Positions 63,033-64,000 of a DNA stretch of 64,000 bases are shown here, piece after piece. The position numbers were made by a program, and so were the translations under genes. The first letter of the stretch is position 1, and each line of letters starts with the position of its first letter. The stretch is from Phycisphaerae bacterium (GTDB lineage Bacteria; Planctomycetota; Phycisphaerae; Phycisphaerales; SM1A02): the NCBI GenBank assembly GCA_002716385.1, contig PBAX01000022.1:124001-188000 (forward strand), written 5' to 3'. A model generated the notes under the pieces. That model ran no database searches, was not told the origin of the DNA, and was given only the letters and a program-made list of their open reading frames with translations.

Positions 63033-64000
63033 CTAACTCTTCAGCATCAGATCAGCAATTCGTGATGTCCCGAGACCATCTACAAGTCCGTGACCGGCAT
63101 CGGTCATCTCTGCCAGACGATCTGCATCCGCCAAAAGATTCTCCAGCGTCTGACGCGTCGCCGCCTCGTCATCGAGCTCAAGGGAGCATGCCGCACCCGA
63201 ATCAACCGCCTGCTTCAGCACAGGAATCTGATTGTCGGCTATTCGAACTAGCAATGATGGAACACCAAGGCATGCCAACTCCCAGACCGTCGAGCCTGCG
63301 GCGGAAACAGCGAGATCCGCTTGCGACATGATGGAAGCCGGATCAGATACCGCAGAATGAATGCGAATTCGATGCCGATTAGCTGCTTCATGTCCGGAGA
63401 GATCCATACCGGAGTCTGGGGATCCGACGATGATGTCGATTTCCAATTCCTGCTCCATGTTCGCGATGGCATCAAGACATTTGGTGATCATCAAGCTGTT
63501 CGTTCCACCCGACATCAAGAGAAGCCGAGGTCGATTCCCAATCGCCTTGAAAGGCCGCCGAGACTCGCGAAAACAGCGACGTACCAACGCCCAGTCTGGC
63601 CCCATCAGAAGACGACACGCTTCACCCGCCAATGCTCGATACGCCTGCAGTCCCGATTTCTCTTCCCGGTTCTGATCCAGCAGCAACTGGACTTCGAACT
63701 CCCTATCAGCGAGATCATCAATAGCCATGACATGCCTGTCCCCCGCGCCCACCTGACGATGCCAACGGGAGTCCAGGGCGTAGTGGTCCACCACGATCCA
63801 ATCAACGCTACCTTGCAGCTGTATATTGATCAGATCAAGAGTCTTGCGAGCGTCATCGGCCTGGCTACCTAGCAGCCAGTCCGCATGAGCCACCGGGTCC
63901 CCTTGATCCTCAGTCTGGATTTCTGAATTCTGCAGCTCGTGCACTTGACCCGGAAACAGTGTCAATGGCCATCTAGCCGATTCGGCCGAGCCATGTACCG
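63033..64000 (-). CDS. pseG: PseG-like UDP-sugar hydrolase (5' end outside window)
   Basis: Removes UDP from UDP-2,4-diacetamido-2,4,6-trideoxy-L-altrose to give the free sugar used by PseI. The 322 residues visible are a GT-B-like (MurG-related) fold: VDWIVVDHYALDSRWHRQV, VMAIDDLADREFEVQLLLDQ, PRLLLMSGGTN and LAVSAAGSTVWELACLGVPS. The last four are the conserved PseG landmarks. The frame is still open at base 64000, so the N-terminal tens of residues lie beyond the window edge; the TTG at 63965 is internal. It is upstream of pseI in the same direction. Confidence 0.85.
   Translation of the reverse strand, partial: VHGSAESARWPLTLFPGQVHELQNSEIQTEDQGDPVAHADWLLGSQADDARKTLDLINIQLQGSVDWIVVDHYALDSRWHRQVGAGDRHVMAIDDLADREFEVQLLLDQNREEKSGLQAYRALAGEACRLLMGPDWALVRRCFRESRRPFKAIGNRPRLLLMSGGTNSLMITKCLDAIANMEQELEIDIIVGSPDSGMDLSGHEAANRHRIRIHSAVSDPASIMSQADLAVSAAGSTVWELACLGVPSLLVRIADNQIPVLKQAVDSGAACSLELDDEAATRQTLENLLADADRLAEMTDAGHGLVDGLGTSRIADLMLKS

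Overview
The window looks like a Gram-negative planctomycete chromosome, most likely of the class Phycisphaerae. Support comes from two very large propeller-HEAT proteins of the type common in Planctomycetes, a secreted protein ending in two dockerin-like calcium repeats (D-D-G-D-G-D-V type), a twin-arginine-exported Gfo/Idh/MocA oxidoreductase, and two outer-membrane porins of different families. Placement is by recognised families only, with no database search. I see no rRNA, tRNA, insertion sequence, prophage or CRISPR array.

Layout. 1-3.7 kb: end of a ThiF/MoeB-type adenylyltransferase, a flavin nitroreductase, a secreted oxidoreductase and a PH-domain membrane protein. 3.7-8.8 kb: a DUF493 protein, a secreted zinc metalloprotease carrying an inserted domain and a His/Asp-rich linker, and an M24 peptidase. 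8.8-13.5 kb: a lemA plus M48-protease pair facing a sensor-type PP2C phosphatase. 13.5-25.4 kb: central carbon metabolism. A minus-strand operon (tkt, rpiB-transaldolase fusion, gnd, zwf, histidine phosphatase, pgl) diverges from ppgK-like glucokinase, pgi and a glycogen-debranching enzyme, so glycogen or glucose carbon can reach glucose 6-phosphate and the whole pentose phosphate pathway. 25.4-28.3 kb: an OprO/OprP-type porin and a potassium-channel glutamate-receptor homologue. 28.3-35.7 kb: an operon of propeller-HEAT-cytochrome c protein, SGNH hydrolase, propeller-HEAT-discoidin-azurin protein and the channel. 35.7-41 kb: a small membrane protein, an OprB-like porin, an MFS transporter and the dockerin-tailed protein.

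41-64 kb is a surface-glycan locus. It has a UDP-HexNAc 6-dehydrogenase, four enzymes matching the UDP-bacillosamine route and its transfer to lipid (PglF-, PglE-, PglD- and PglC-like), four GT4 glycosyltransferases (two of them tandem duplicates), an asparagine-synthase-like amidotransferase, a sulfotransferase, a hexapeptide acyltransferase, a capsule-type transferase, a FemAB-like transferase, two methyltransferases, a PIG-L deacetylase, a formyltransferase-like protein and pseudaminic-acid genes (PseH-like, PseI, PseG) running off the right edge. No flippase, polymerase or oligosaccharyltransferase is visible.

A feature of the window as a whole is that about ten genes without a Shine-Dalgarno sequence have a TANNNT hexamer ending 6-8 bases before the start codon. 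This suggests that leaderless mRNAs are common here. Other genes have clear AGGAG-type sites or overlap the previous gene by ATGA or TGATG.
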